A stretch of 64,000 nt of DNA, taken from Streptomyces jeddahensis. Lineage in GTDB: Bacteria; Actinomycetota; Actinomycetes; Streptomycetales; Streptomycetaceae. Both the position numbers and the translations under genes were made by a program. Positions within the stretch are counted from its first letter, which is position 1, and each line of letters starts with the position of its first letter. Shown here one piece after another: positions 1 to 8,142 of this stretch. Under the pieces are notes generated by a model. The model ran no database searches. It saw only the letters and a list, made by a program, of their open reading frames with translations, and was not told the origin of the DNA. The stretch spans positions 62,001 through 126,000 of the forward strand of contig NZ_LOHS01000111.1 in assembly GCF_001642995.1 (NCBI RefSeq), read 5' to 3'.

Positions 1-1748
1 GAGTCCTCCAGGTCCAGCTGCCGCACCAGGTATGTACGGCCCTGGTGGAGGTGGACCGCGCCGTCGTGGACGGTCGCGTGCGCGGCGGAGGCGTCGACGG
101 TGCCGAGCAGGCGGCCGGTCTCGGCCTCCACGACCTGCACCGGCCGCCCGCCCTCACCGCGGATGTCGGTCAGGTCCGCGGCCCGTTCCCTGCGGGTCCA
201 GTGCCAGGCCTTGGCGCGGCGGCGCAGCAGCTTCGCGGCCTCCAGCTGCGGCAGCAGCTCGGCGGTGGCCGGGCCGAAGAGCGGCAGGTCGTCGTCTGTG
301 AGCGGCAGCTCCGCGGCCGCGGCGCAGAGGTGCGGCGCGAGGACGTACGGGTTGTCCGGGTCGAGGACCGTGGACTCCACCGGCTGCTGGAACAGCGCCT
401 CAGGATGGTGGACGAGATAGGTGTCCAGCGGGTCGTCCCGGGCGACCAGCACGGCCAGTGCACCCTGCCCGGAGCGGCCGGCGCGGCCCGCCTGCTGCCA
501 CAGCGAGGCCCGTGTCCCCGGGTAGCCGGCGATGAGGACGGCGTCAAGACCGGACACGTCGACGCCGAGCTCGAGGGCGGTGGTGGCGGCCAGACCGAGG
601 AGTTCCCCGGAGTGGAGGGCGCGCTCCAGGGCTCGGCGCTCCTCGGGCAGGTAGCCGCCTCGGTAGGCCGCGACCCGTCGGGCGAGCGACCGGTCGCCTG
701 GGGTATCGGCCGCCGACGACACGGCGGCCAGCCGCTCCTGGGCGATCACGGAGATCAGCTCGGCGCCGCGGCGGGATCGTACGAAGGCGACCGTGCGCAC
801 ACCCTGCACGACCAGGTCGGTCAGCAGGTCGGCGGTCTCGGCCGTGGCCGTGCGCCGCACGGGCGCGCCCTTCTCGCCGTGGAGCTCGGTGAGCGGCGGC
901 TCCCAGAGGGCGAAGACGAGCTCGCCGCGGGGCGATGCGTCGTCGGAGACCTCGCGTACGGGGAGTCCGGTGAGGCGCTGGGCGGCCACGGCGGGCTCGG
1001 CGGCGGTGGCCGAGGCCATGAGGAAGACGGGTTCGGAGCCGTAGCGGGCGCACACGCGGCGCAGCCGGCGCAGCACCTGGGCGACGTGCGAGCCGAAGAC
1101 ACCGCGGTAGGTGTGGCACTCGTCGATGACGACATAGCGCAGGGCGCGCAGGAAGGAGGACCAGCGAGGGTGGGACGGGAGTATCCCGCGGTGCAGCATG
1201 TCGGGATTGGTCAGTACGTAGTTGGCGTACTGTCGCACCCACTCGCGCTCTTCGAACGGGGTGTCGCCGTCGTAGGCCGCCGGCCGGACGGCGTTGCCCA
1301 GGGGCCGCGCGAGATCCTTCACGGCCCGGCACTGGTCGGCTGCGAGCGCCTTCGTGGGGGCGAGATAGAGGGCGGTCGCGCCCCGCCCGTTGGGTGCGTC
1401 GGCGCCGTCGAGCAGGGTGCTGAGGACCGGTACGAGATAGCCGAGGGACTTGCCGGACGCGGTGCCGGTCGAGACGACCACGCACTCGCCGTCCAGGGCG
1501 TACTCCGCTGCGAGTGCCTGATGGGACCAGGGGTGCTCGATCCCGGCTGCCTGCACGGCCGCGATGACCTCGGGGCGGACACGGTCCGGCCAGATGGCAT
1601 GGCGTCCCGCTCTCGGGGGCAAGTGCTCCGTATGAGTGATACGGGAAGCCCGGCTCGGGCCCGGGGCGAGCCGGTCCAGCACAGCACGGGGGGAGGGGCG
1701 CACCGTGGTGTCCCCCGCGCGTCGATCGGATCGGTGATTGTTGGCCAT
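1..1748 (-). CDS. DEAD/DEAH-box helicase, MrfA/YprA-like (C-terminus off window)
   Basis: The minus strand is open from about 1748 to the left edge and reads as a superfamily 2 helicase. Visible motifs are the Walker A STGTASGKS, then APTKALAADQ, VLTNPDML, the DEAH variant VIDECHTYRGVFG, a SAT-type MASATAAEP, and motif VI as WQQAGRAGRSGQG. After the two RecA folds it continues through a LEAAKLLRRR winged-helix-like region, as in the YprA/MrfA family with a C-terminal DUF1998 zinc domain; that domain would lie outside the window. ATG at 1748 is chosen; an in-frame ATG at 1754 is equally possible and neither has a clear ribosome binding site. It is divergent from bldG, with about 160 bp between them. 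Family members are thought to unwind DNA in repair. A long plus-strand reading frame over the same bases is only its shadow. Confidence 0.85.
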   Translation of the reverse strand, partial: MANNHRSDRRAGDTTVRPSPRAVLDRLAPGPSRASRITHTEHLPPRAGRHAIWPDRVRPEVIAAVQAAGIEHPWSHQALAAEYALDGECVVVSTGTASGKSLGYLVPVLSTLLDGADAPNGRGATALYLAPTKALAADQCRAVKDLARPLGNAVRPAAYDGDTPFEEREWVRQYANYVLTNPDMLHRGILPSHPRWSSFLRALRYVVIDECHTYRGVFGSHVAQVLRRLRRVCARYGSEPVFLMASATAAEPAVAAQRLTGLPVREVSDDASPRGELVFALWEPPLTELHGEKGAPVRRTATAETADLLTDLVVQGVRTVAFVRSRRGAELISVIAQERLAAVSSAADTPGDRSLARRVAAYRGGYLPEERRALERALHSGELLGLAATTALELGVDVSGLDAVLIAGYPGTRASLWQQAGRAGRSGQGALAVLVARDDPLDTYLVHHPEALFQQPVESTVLDPDNPYVLAPHLCAAAAELPLTDDDLPLFGPATAELLPQLEAAKLLRRRAKAWHWTRRERAADLTDIRGEGGRPVQVVEAETGRLLGTVDASAAHATVHDGAVHLHQGRTYLVRQLDLED

Positions 1749-1909
1749 CGGCATCGAGTGTGTCACTGGGGTGACGGACAATGGCCTAAGGCGTCGTGCA
1801 CGCCTGCCCGTAAGTGATTGAATGCCATCGCGGCTGGCGATCCGTCTCGGGGGCTCAAGCCGAGGTGTCCCTAGGGATGACCGCTCGATAGCAAGGTGCT
1901 GGAGGATCC

Positions 1910-2251
1910 GTGGACCTGTCCCTGTCGACCCGTACCGTCGGCGATCGTACGGTCGTCGAGGTCGGTGGCGAAATTGATGTATATACCGCGCCCAAGCTGC
2001 GCGAGCAGCTGGTCGAGCTGGTGAACGACGGCAATTTCCACCTCGTCGTCGACATGGAGGGCGTGGACTTCCTCGACTCCACCGGGCTCGGCGTGCTGGT
2101 AGGCGGACTGAAGCGGGTGCGTGCCCACGAGGGCTCGCTGCGCCTGGTCTGCAACCAGGAGCGCATTCTGAAGATCTTCCGGATCACCGGTCTGACGAAG
2201 GTGTTCCCGATCCACACCTCGGTCGAGGAAGCGGTCGCGGCCACCGACTGA
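1910..2251 (+). CDS. bldG: anti-sigma factor antagonist BldG
   Basis: A 113-residue STAS-domain protein of the SpoIIAA/RsbV family. In Streptomyces, BldG is needed for aerial hyphae and antibiotic production and acts by binding anti-sigma factors in a phosphorylation-controlled way. The phosphorylation loop DFLDSTGLG is intact, with Ser57 at the position of the known BldG phosphoserine. The start is GTG at 1910, with GGAGG at 1901-1905. The gene lies between a divergent helicase gene and an RsbW-like gene, the conserved Streptomyces order. Two hairpins follow the stop codon, so readthrough into the next gene may be limited. Length and sequence are typical of the family, and the identification is very secure. 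Confidence 0.97.
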   Translation: MDLSLSTRTVGDRTVVEVGGEIDVYTAPKLREQLVELVNDGNFHLVVDMEGVDFLDSTGLGVLVGGLKRVRAHEGSLRLVCNQERILKIFRITGLTKVFPIHTSVEEAVAATD

Positions 2252-2293
2252 GCCGGTAACCCGGGCCACGGCCCGGGGTGGCACAAGCAGGGG

Positions 2294-2320
2294 GACCGGG
2301 CCGTCGTCGGCCCGGTCTTC
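2294..2320 (+). terminator. hairpin between bldG and its partner gene (attenuator-like)
   Basis: Arms 2294-2303 and 2308-2317 form a perfect 10-bp GC-rich stem with a TCGT loop, followed only by TTCC. A second stem (2260-2267 with 2270-2277) precedes it. The position fits partial termination between bldG and the downstream gene. Confidence 0.5.
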
Positions 2321-2352
2321 CGAGAGCACGCCCATACGTCCGAGGGGGATGC

Positions 2353-2787
2353 ATGGCCACCGTTGAACTCCGCTTCAGCGCGCTGCCCGAGCATGTCAGG
2401 ACCGCCCGACTCGTGGCGGCAGCAGTGGCGCGCAGGGCTGGGGTGGACGAGGCCGTTCTCGACGAGGTCAGGCTCGCCGTCGGCGAGGCCTGTACCCGTG
2501 CCGTCGGGCTGCACCAGAGCGGCGGCGTCACCGCGCCGGTGCGGGTGCTGCTGACCGAGGAGGAGAAGCAGTTCTCCATCGAGGTCGGCGACGAGGTGCC
2601 GCATGCGGCCTCCCATGGGGTGCCGGGCGAGGACGGTGCGGCAGTCGAGGAGCCCGAGCCGGAGGAGGACGAGATGGGTCTCGCCGTCATCAGCGGGCTC
2701 GTGGACGACGTCGAGGTGAGCGCCGACGAGCACGGCGGTGTGATCCGGATGAGCTGGCCGACCGCCTCCGCGACGGTACTGCCGTGA
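2353..2787 (+). CDS. RsbW-like anti-sigma factor partner of BldG
   Basis: A 144-residue protein with the fold pattern of the RsbW/SpoIIAB GHKL ATPases. The N-terminal helix region reads LRFSALPEHVRTAR and the N-box region is VRLAVGEACTRAV at about residues 39-51. ATG at 2353 is chosen because GAGGGGG precedes it at 2342-2348; upstream in-frame starts lack a site. In S. coelicolor the equivalent gene beside bldG has been reported to bind BldG. The nucleotide-binding boxes look poor: the N-box Asn is Arg49, and the expected DxGxG loop is replaced by GDEVPHA followed by an acidic insert EEPEPEEDE. ATP binding and kinase activity are therefore uncertain, and it could be a docking-type anti-sigma factor. 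Confidence 0.85.
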   Translation: MATVELRFSALPEHVRTARLVAAAVARRAGVDEAVLDEVRLAVGEACTRAVGLHQSGGVTAPVRVLLTEEEKQFSIEVGDEVPHAASHGVPGEDGAAVEEPEPEEDEMGLAVISGLVDDVEVSADEHGGVIRMSWPTASATVLP

Positions 2788-2861
2788 TCGTCAGTGGTGA
2801 TCGAATGAAACCCGTCGCCGTCCCCGGGTGAGGGGCGCGCGTTCTGATCGTTTTTCTTTTC

Positions 2862-2886
2862 AGGCCCTGTTGAACAGGGCCTTTTT
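2862..2886 (+). terminator. intrinsic terminator after the bldG cluster
   Basis: Arms 2862-2869 and 2875-2882 form a perfect 8-bp stem AGGCCCTG / CAGGGCCT with loop TTGAA, followed by a T-tract to 2886. This is unusually canonical for Streptomyces. Confidence 0.85.
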
Positions 2887-3091
2887 CATTTCCCTGGATC
2901 ATTCCTTAGATCATTCGCTCGGCGTCAACGCTTTCAGGCCATTACTCCGTTTGGCTGTCGTTCGCATTGAGGGATCATTTACTGAAGAGCACATCAAGGT
3001 CGATTCCGTTTGTCGCGCTCTGTTTTGATCAGGGCCTGGTACCTACAATCCGTCCACATCTTGAGCTCAGCCCAAGCGTCAAGGAGGACGA
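2887..3091 (+). promoter_or_regulatory. AT-rich upstream region of hppA with probable promoter
   Basis: This gap is conspicuously AT-rich for the window. It contains repeated GATCATT units (near 2898, 2910 and 2972) and a good -10 hexamer TACAAT at 3044-3049, with a weak TGTTTT at 3021-3026 17 bases upstream. A strong AAGGAGGA ribosome site sits just before the hppA ATG at 3092. The promoter assignment is inference. Confidence 0.35.
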
Positions 3092-5497
3092 ATGGCGGGG
3101 CTTTCTACCCCTCATCAGCTGGACCACCCCTCAACCTTCGCAGCCGCGGTACTGACCGACGACAACCGGCTCATCGTGACGGTCATCGCGGCCGTCGCGC
3201 TCGCGGCTCTGGTGGTCGCCGGAGTGCTGGTGCGCCAAGTGCTCGCGGCAGGCGAGGGCACCGACACCATGAAGAAGATCGCGGCGGCGGTCCAGGAAGG
3301 CGCGAATGCCTATCTGGCCCGGCAGCTGCGCACTCTCGCGGTATTCGCCGTCGTGGTGTTCTTCCTGCTCATGCTGCTGCCGGCAGACGACTGGAATCAG
3401 CGCGCCGGACGCTCGGTGTTCTTCCTGATCGGCGCGGCATTCTCGGCGGCCACCGGCTATATCGGCATGCGGCTCGCCGTACGGGCCAATGTGCGGGTGG
3501 CGGCCGCCGCCCGTGAAGCGACTCCCGCTGAAGGAGAACCGAAAAAGGATCTGACGGCCGTCTCGCACAAGGCCATGAAGATCGCTTTCCGTACCGGCGG
3601 CGTCGTCGGCATGTTCACGGTGGGGCTCGGTCTGCTGGGCGCCTCCTGTGTGGTGCTGGTGTACGCGGCCGATGCGCCGAAGGTGCTGGAGGGCTTCGGT
3701 CTCGGCGCCGCCCTGATCGCGATGTTCATGCGTGTCGGCGGCGGCATCTTCACCAAGGCCGCCGACGTCGGCGCCGACCTGGTCGGCAAGGTCGAGCAGG
3801 GCATTCCGGAGGACGACCCGCGTAATGCCGCGACCATCGCCGACAATGTGGGCGACAACGTCGGCGACTGCGCTGGTATGGCCGCGGACCTCTTCGAGTC
3901 GTACGCCGTGACGCTGGTCGCCGCGCTGATCCTCGGCAAGGCGGCCTTCGGCGACTCCGGGCTCGCCTTCCCGCTGATCGTTCCCGCGATCGGCGTCGTG
4001 ACGGCGATGATCGGCATCTTCGCCGTGGCGCCCCGCCGCGCGGACCGCAGCGGCATGACCGCGATCAACCGCGGTTTCTTCATCTCGGCGGTGATCTCGC
4101 TCGCGCTGGTGGCCACCGCGGTCTTCGTCTACCTGCCGTCCTCGTACGCCGACCTCAAGGGCGTCACCGACGCGGCGATCCAGGCCAAGAGCGGTGACCC
4201 GCGGATCCTCGCGCTGGTCGCCGTGGCGATCGGCATCGTCCTGGCCGCGCTGATCCAGCAGCTCACGGGCTACTTCACCGAGACGAGCCGGCGGCCCGTG
4301 CGGGACATCGGCAAGACCTCGCTCACCGGTCCGGCCACCGTCGTCCTCGCCGGCATCTCCGTCGGTCTCGAATCGGCCGTCTACACCGCACTGCTGATCG
4401 GCCTGGGTGTGTACGGGGCGTTCCTGCTCGGCGGTACGTCGATCATGCTGGCGCTGTTCGCGGTGGCGCTGGCCGGAACCGGTCTGCTGACCACGGTCGG
4501 CGTGATCGTCGCCATGGACACCTTCGGTCCGGTCTCCGACAACGCGCAAGGCATCGCCGAGATGTCCGGCGACGTCACGGGCTCGGGCGCCCAGGTGCTC
4601 ACCGACCTCGACGCCGTGGGCAACACCACGAAGGCCATCACCAAGGGCATCGCCATCGCCACGGCCGTCCTCGCGGCGTCGGCGCTCTTCGGCTCGTACC
4701 GGGACGCGATCGTCACCGCCGCACAGGAGGTCGGCGAGAGCGTCACAGGCAGGGACGCGCCGATGAACCTGCTGATGGACATCTCGCAGCCCAACAACCT
4801 GGTCGGTCTGATCGCCGGTGCGGCCGTCGTCTTCCTCTTCTCCGGTCTCGCCATCAACGCGGTGTCGCGTTCGGCGGGCGCGGTGGTCTACGAGGTGCGG
4901 CGGCAGTTCCGCGAGCACCCCGGGATCATGGACTACACCGAGAAGCCGGAGTACGGGCGTGTGGTCGACATCTGCACCAAGGACGCGCTTCGCGAGCTCG
5001 CGACGCCGGGCCTGCTCGCCGTGATGGCACCGATCGCGATCGGGTTCACGCTCGGCGTCGGGGCCCTCGGTGCCTATCTCGCGGGCGCGATCGGCACGGG
5101 CACGCTGATGGCCGTCTTCCTCGCCAACTCCGGGGGTGCCTGGGACAACGCGAAGAAGCTCGTCGAGGACGGCCACCACGGCGGCAAGGGCAGCGAGGCC
5201 CATGCCGCGACGGTGATCGGCGACACGGTCGGCGACCCCTTCAAGGACACCGCCGGGCCCGCGATCAACCCGCTCCTGAAGGTGATGAACCTGGTGGCGC
5301 TGCTCATCGCGCCCGCAGTAGTCAAATTCAACTATGGGGACGACGCGAGTCTCGGAATCCGGATCCTCATCGCGGTGGTGGCCATTGCCGTCATCATCGG
5401 TGCGGTCTTCGTCTCCAAGCGGCGCGGCATCGCTGTGGGTGACGAAGGCAACGCCGAGAAGACGTCCAAGCCGGCCGATCCGGCGGTGGTTTCCTGA
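3092..5497 (+). CDS. hppA: proton-translocating membrane pyrophosphatase
   Basis: An 801-residue polytopic membrane enzyme that couples pyrophosphate hydrolysis to proton export. The substrate-site signatures are intact: DVGADLVGKVEQGIPEDD, then DNVGDNVGDCAGMAADLFE, and near the C-terminus GGAWDNAKKLVEDG with GDTVGDPFKDTAGPAINPL. The segment VGNTTKAITKG carries Lys after GNTT, the residue that marks the potassium-independent class. The start ATG at 3092 follows a near-consensus Shine-Dalgarno AAGGAGGA. About 15 hydrophobic helices are visible, beginning around residue 25. The gene is monocistronic, flanked by terminators on both sides. A cytosolic family I pyrophosphatase (ppa) is also encoded in this window, so the cell has both soluble and energy-conserving routes for pyrophosphate. 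Confidence 0.97.
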   Translation: MAGLSTPHQLDHPSTFAAAVLTDDNRLIVTVIAAVALAALVVAGVLVRQVLAAGEGTDTMKKIAAAVQEGANAYLARQLRTLAVFAVVVFFLLMLLPADDWNQRAGRSVFFLIGAAFSAATGYIGMRLAVRANVRVAAAAREATPAEGEPKKDLTAVSHKAMKIAFRTGGVVGMFTVGLGLLGASCVVLVYAADAPKVLEGFGLGAALIAMFMRVGGGIFTKAADVGADLVGKVEQGIPEDDPRNAATIADNVGDNVGDCAGMAADLFESYAVTLVAALILGKAAFGDSGLAFPLIVPAIGVVTAMIGIFAVAPRRADRSGMTAINRGFFISAVISLALVATAVFVYLPSSYADLKGVTDAAIQAKSGDPRILALVAVAIGIVLAALIQQLTGYFTETSRRPVRDIGKTSLTGPATVVLAGISVGLESAVYTALLIGLGVYGAFLLGGTSIMLALFAVALAGTGLLTTVGVIVAMDTFGPVSDNAQGIAEMSGDVTGSGAQVLTDLDAVGNTTKAITKGIAIATAVLAASALFGSYRDAIVTAAQEVGESVTGRDAPMNLLMDISQPNNLVGLIAGAAVVFLFSGLAINAVSRSAGAVVYEVRRQFREHPGIMDYTEKPEYGRVVDICTKDALRELATPGLLAVMAPIAIGFTLGVGALGAYLAGAIGTGTLMAVFLANSGGAWDNAKKLVEDGHHGGKGSEAHAATVIGDTVGDPFKDTAGPAINPLLKVMNLVALLIAPAVVKFNYGDDASLGIRILIAVVAIAVIIGAVFVSKRRGIAVGDEGNAEKTSKPADPAVVS

Positions 5498-5536
5498 CAG
5501 CGGGTCAGAATCCTGGTCGGGCGGGGCTCGACGAGC

Positions 5537-5575
5537 GGGCGTGCGGCGCGTCACTGCGCGCCGCACGCCCGTTTC
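5537..5575 (+). terminator. terminator after hppA
   Basis: Arms 5537-5550 and 5557-5570 form a perfect 14-bp stem with loop TCACTG, followed by GTTTCT. Confidence 0.85.
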
Positions 5576-5707
5576 TGCCCGCTCGTGACCCTTCTCTCTC
5601 TTGGTGCAAATGGCTTCAATAGCGTTCATATCGGACGTCCGGCATGAGATAGTCGCCCACTTGGCGTGTATGTTCCGGGGCCGAGAGCCATGGAAGGGAC
5701 CAATCCG

Positions 5708-6277
5708 GTGAACAAGAAGCTCGCGGCCGCACTGTCCGGCGGTGCGGTACTGGTACTGGCGCTGTCGGGATGCAGTGGCGACAGCAACGAGGAGCTGGAC
5801 GCCTGGGCCAAGTCGGTCTGCGACGCGGTGAAGCCGCAGGCGAAGGCGATCGAGGACGCCAACGCCGCGATCCAGAAGCAGACCTCGGACAACAGCACCC
5901 CGGAGGACGTCCAGAAGACCGACTCGGGGGCCTTCCAGGACATGTCCGACGCGTACCAGGCGATCGGCGCCGCCGTGGACAAGGCCGGTGCGCCGCCGGT
6001 CGACGACGGTGCGAAGAAGCAGCAGGCGGCCGTCAAGGAGCTCAAGAGCATCTCCGCGGCGTACGCCGACCTGAAGAAGAAGGTCGACGACCTCAACACC
6101 GAGGACCAGGCGAAGTTCGCCGACGGCCTCAAGGACATCGCCAGCGAGCTGGACAAGCTCAGCAAGAGCGGCAACGACGCGCTGCAGAAGCTCGAGGAGG
6201 GCGAGGTCGGCAAGGCCATGCAGCGGCAGGCGAGCTGCAAGAGTGCGTCTTCCTCGCCGGCGGCTACGCAGGGGTGA
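5708..6277 (+). CDS. secreted lipoprotein, alpha-helical
   Basis: A 189-residue predicted lipoprotein. The N-terminus NKKLAAALSGGAVLVLALSGC ends in the lipobox LSGC, so Cys22 should be lipidated after signal-peptidase II cleavage. GTG at 5708 is chosen because GAAGGGA lies 8-9 bases upstream and the signal peptide starts properly there; upstream in-frame starts would add a non-signal extension. The mature part is highly charged and Ala/Lys/Asp-rich, with heptad-like stretches such as LKKKVDDLNTEDQAK, suggesting an extended helical protein facing the cell wall. Two cysteines besides the lipid Cys are present, one near residue 40 and one near the C-terminus. Function is not recognised. It is conserved in position next to hppA in Streptomyces as far as I recall. 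Confidence 0.85.
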   Translation: MNKKLAAALSGGAVLVLALSGCSGDSNEELDAWAKSVCDAVKPQAKAIEDANAAIQKQTSDNSTPEDVQKTDSGAFQDMSDAYQAIGAAVDKAGAPPVDDGAKKQQAAVKELKSISAAYADLKKKVDDLNTEDQAKFADGLKDIASELDKLSKSGNDALQKLEEGEVGKAMQRQASCKSASSSPAATQG

Positions 6278-6279
6278 CG

Positions 6280-6312
6280 CGGCGCCGCCCCTTCGGGGGC
6301 CTCGGAGGCGCG
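6280..6312 (+). terminator. probable terminator after the lipoprotein gene
   Basis: The stem GCCCC / GGGGC (6287-6291 with 6296-6300) closes a TTCG tetraloop and is extended by flanking GGCGCC and GGCGCG segments. There is no T-tract. Confidence 0.45.
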
Positions 6313-6364
6313 CCCTGGACCTGGGGCCGCGCCGATCCGGCTCCCGGACGACACAATGGGTCGC

Positions 6365-7894
6365 GTGAGTACCGTCAGTCAGTCCTCCCTGTCCTCCCTG
6401 CCCTCGCCCGCGCGGGCCGACGTCGCCGCCCGGCTGCGCGACGCCCTCCTGGCCGCCGACTTCACCGCCGACGGGCTGCTCGAGCTGCTCGGCGCCCCCG
6501 CGTACGCGGCGCTGGCGCGCAGTGAGACCGTCCCCGCGCTGCGCGCCACCCGCGGTGACACACCGCTGGAAGCGCTCGTACGGCTCTTCCTGCTGCAGCA
6601 GCCCGTGGCGCACGCGCGCATGGCGGACGTTCTGCCGGTCGAGGAGTGCCTCGACAGCGGCTGGCTGGTTCAGGCGGGCGGCGGCGAGGTCGCGGCGACG
6701 GTGGACGTGCGGCCGTACGGCGGACCGGACGGGGAGGACTGGTTCATCGTCTCCGACCTCGGGTGCGCGGTCGGCGGTGCCGGGGGCATCGGCAGCCGCG
6801 CGGAGGGGGTCGTCCTGGGGGTCGGCGGGGCGTCCACGACGCTGGCCGGGATCACCGTGCGTACGCCCGTGGCGTCGGCCCTGGACCTCGGCACCGGCTC
6901 CGGCATCCAGGCGCTGCATGCCGCCCAGCACGCGACCCGGGTGACGGCGACCGACCTCAACCCCCGGGCGCTGCACATCACCCGGCTCACGCTCGCGCTG
7001 TCCGGGGCCCCGGAGGCGGATCTGCGCCAGGGTTCGCTCTTCGAGCCGGTGGCCGGCGAGACGTACGACCTGATCGTGTCCAACCCGCCGTTCGTGATCT
7101 CGCCCGGCCCCCGGCTCACCTATCGGGACGGGGGGATGGGCGGGGACGATCTGTGCCGGACGCTCGTCCAGCAGGCGGGAGAGCGGCTGAACCCGGGCGG
7201 GTACGCGCAGTTCCTCGCCAACTGGCAGCAGGTGGAGGGCGAGGAGTGGACCGACCGCCTGCGCTCCTGGGTGCCGCGCGGCTGTGACGCCTGGATCGTG
7301 CAGCGCGAGGTGCAGGACATCACGCAGTACGCCGAGCTGTGGCTGCGCGACGCGGGCGACCACCGGACGGACCCGGCCGAGTACGTCGCGCGGTACGACG
7401 CGTGGCTGGACGAGTTCGAGGCCCGCAAGACCAGGTGTGTCGGCTTCGGATGGATCACGCTGCGCAGGACGGACTCGGCGGAACCCTCCATCACGGTGGA
7501 GGAGTGGCCGCATCCGGTCGAACAGCCGCTCGGCGATACCGTGCGGCGGCACTTCGAGCGTCAGGACTATCTGCGGACGCACGACGACGCGTCGCTGCTG
7601 ACCTCGCACTTCGCGCTCGCCGCCGAGGTGGTGCAGGAGCAGGTCGGGCTGCCCGGAGCCGAGGACCCCGAGCATGTGGTGCTGCGTCAGCACCGCGGGA
7701 TGCGCCGGGCGACCAAGGTGGACACGGTCGGTGCCGGATTCGCGGGTGTGTGCGACGGCACGCTGAGCGCGGGACGGATCCTCGACGCGATCGCGCAACT
7801 GGTCGGCGAGGACCCGGTGTTGCTGCGCGACCGGACGCCCGCTCAGATCCGGCTGCTGATCGAGCAGGGGTTCCTGGAGCCGGCGGTTCCGTAG
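6365..7894 (+). CDS. class I SAM-dependent methyltransferase (HemK/PrmC-like core)
   Basis: A protein of about 509 residues with a methyltransferase core in its middle third. The SAM-binding glycine motif reads ALDLGTGSGIQALHAA, followed by an acidic end-of-beta2 residue in TATDLNPRAL. The N6-type catalytic motif is DLIVSNPPFVISP, typical of enzymes that methylate an amide or exocyclic nitrogen, such as PrmC and RsmC/RlmG. The N-terminal ~170 residues carry no motif I can name, and the C-terminal ~150 residues are a separate domain. GTG at 6365 is preferred to ATG at 6356 because the protein then begins STVSQSSLSSL as in related annotated genes; neither has a strong ribosome site. The substrate is unknown; a ribosomal RNA or protein glutamine are the obvious possibilities. 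Confidence 0.88.
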   Translation: MSTVSQSSLSSLPSPARADVAARLRDALLAADFTADGLLELLGAPAYAALARSETVPALRATRGDTPLEALVRLFLLQQPVAHARMADVLPVEECLDSGWLVQAGGGEVAATVDVRPYGGPDGEDWFIVSDLGCAVGGAGGIGSRAEGVVLGVGGASTTLAGITVRTPVASALDLGTGSGIQALHAAQHATRVTATDLNPRALHITRLTLALSGAPEADLRQGSLFEPVAGETYDLIVSNPPFVISPGPRLTYRDGGMGGDDLCRTLVQQAGERLNPGGYAQFLANWQQVEGEEWTDRLRSWVPRGCDAWIVQREVQDITQYAELWLRDAGDHRTDPAEYVARYDAWLDEFEARKTRCVGFGWITLRRTDSAEPSITVEEWPHPVEQPLGDTVRRHFERQDYLRTHDDASLLTSHFALAAEVVQEQVGLPGAEDPEHVVLRQHRGMRRATKVDTVGAGFAGVCDGTLSAGRILDAIAQLVGEDPVLLRDRTPAQIRLLIEQGFLEPAVP

Positions 7895-7899
7895 GGGTT

Positions 7900-7923
7900 C
7901 CGCTGCGTCTCCTGCCGCAGCGG
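7900..7923 (+). terminator. terminator after the methyltransferase gene
   Basis: Arms CCGCTGCG (7900-7907) and CGCAGCGG (7916-7923) pair perfectly around an 8-nt loop. Confidence 0.6.
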
Positions 7924-7933
7924 GTTGATTCCT

Positions 7934-7974
7934 GCCGTACGGCGCGGTTGACCATGCCGTACGGCACGGTTGAC
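7934..7974 (+). repeat. two direct 19-bp repeats upstream of the kinase gene
   Basis: Copies at 7934-7952 and 7956-7974 match at 18 of 19 positions (GCCGTACGGC followed by G/A, then CGGTTGAC) with a 22-bp period. They lie between the methyltransferase terminator and the kinase. A regulatory role is possible but unproven. Confidence 0.5.
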
Positions 7975-8142
7975 TGCCGTTGCCGTTGCCGCTGGGGCTG
8001 GACCGCGCTCATGGGGCTGAGGGGTCGGGTATGACGGGATTGATCCGCAAAAGGTCTCCTGTCAGTGGTGTCTGCGAAGCTACCTTCGTGAGACCAGCTC
8101 CACGCGTCCTCGGGGGAGGCGCGCTGTCTCGGGGGAGGCGCC

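Noticed and set aside
45..1817. 590-codon plus-strand reading frame
   Set aside because: It is the antisense shadow of the helicase, whose motifs are clear on the minus strand. Its product is low-complexity and without recognisable domains.
3131..7798. 1555-codon minus-strand reading frame across hppA, the lipoprotein and the methyltransferase
   Set aside because: A GC-bias shadow. It spans several well-defined genes and a terminator and shows no protein family features.
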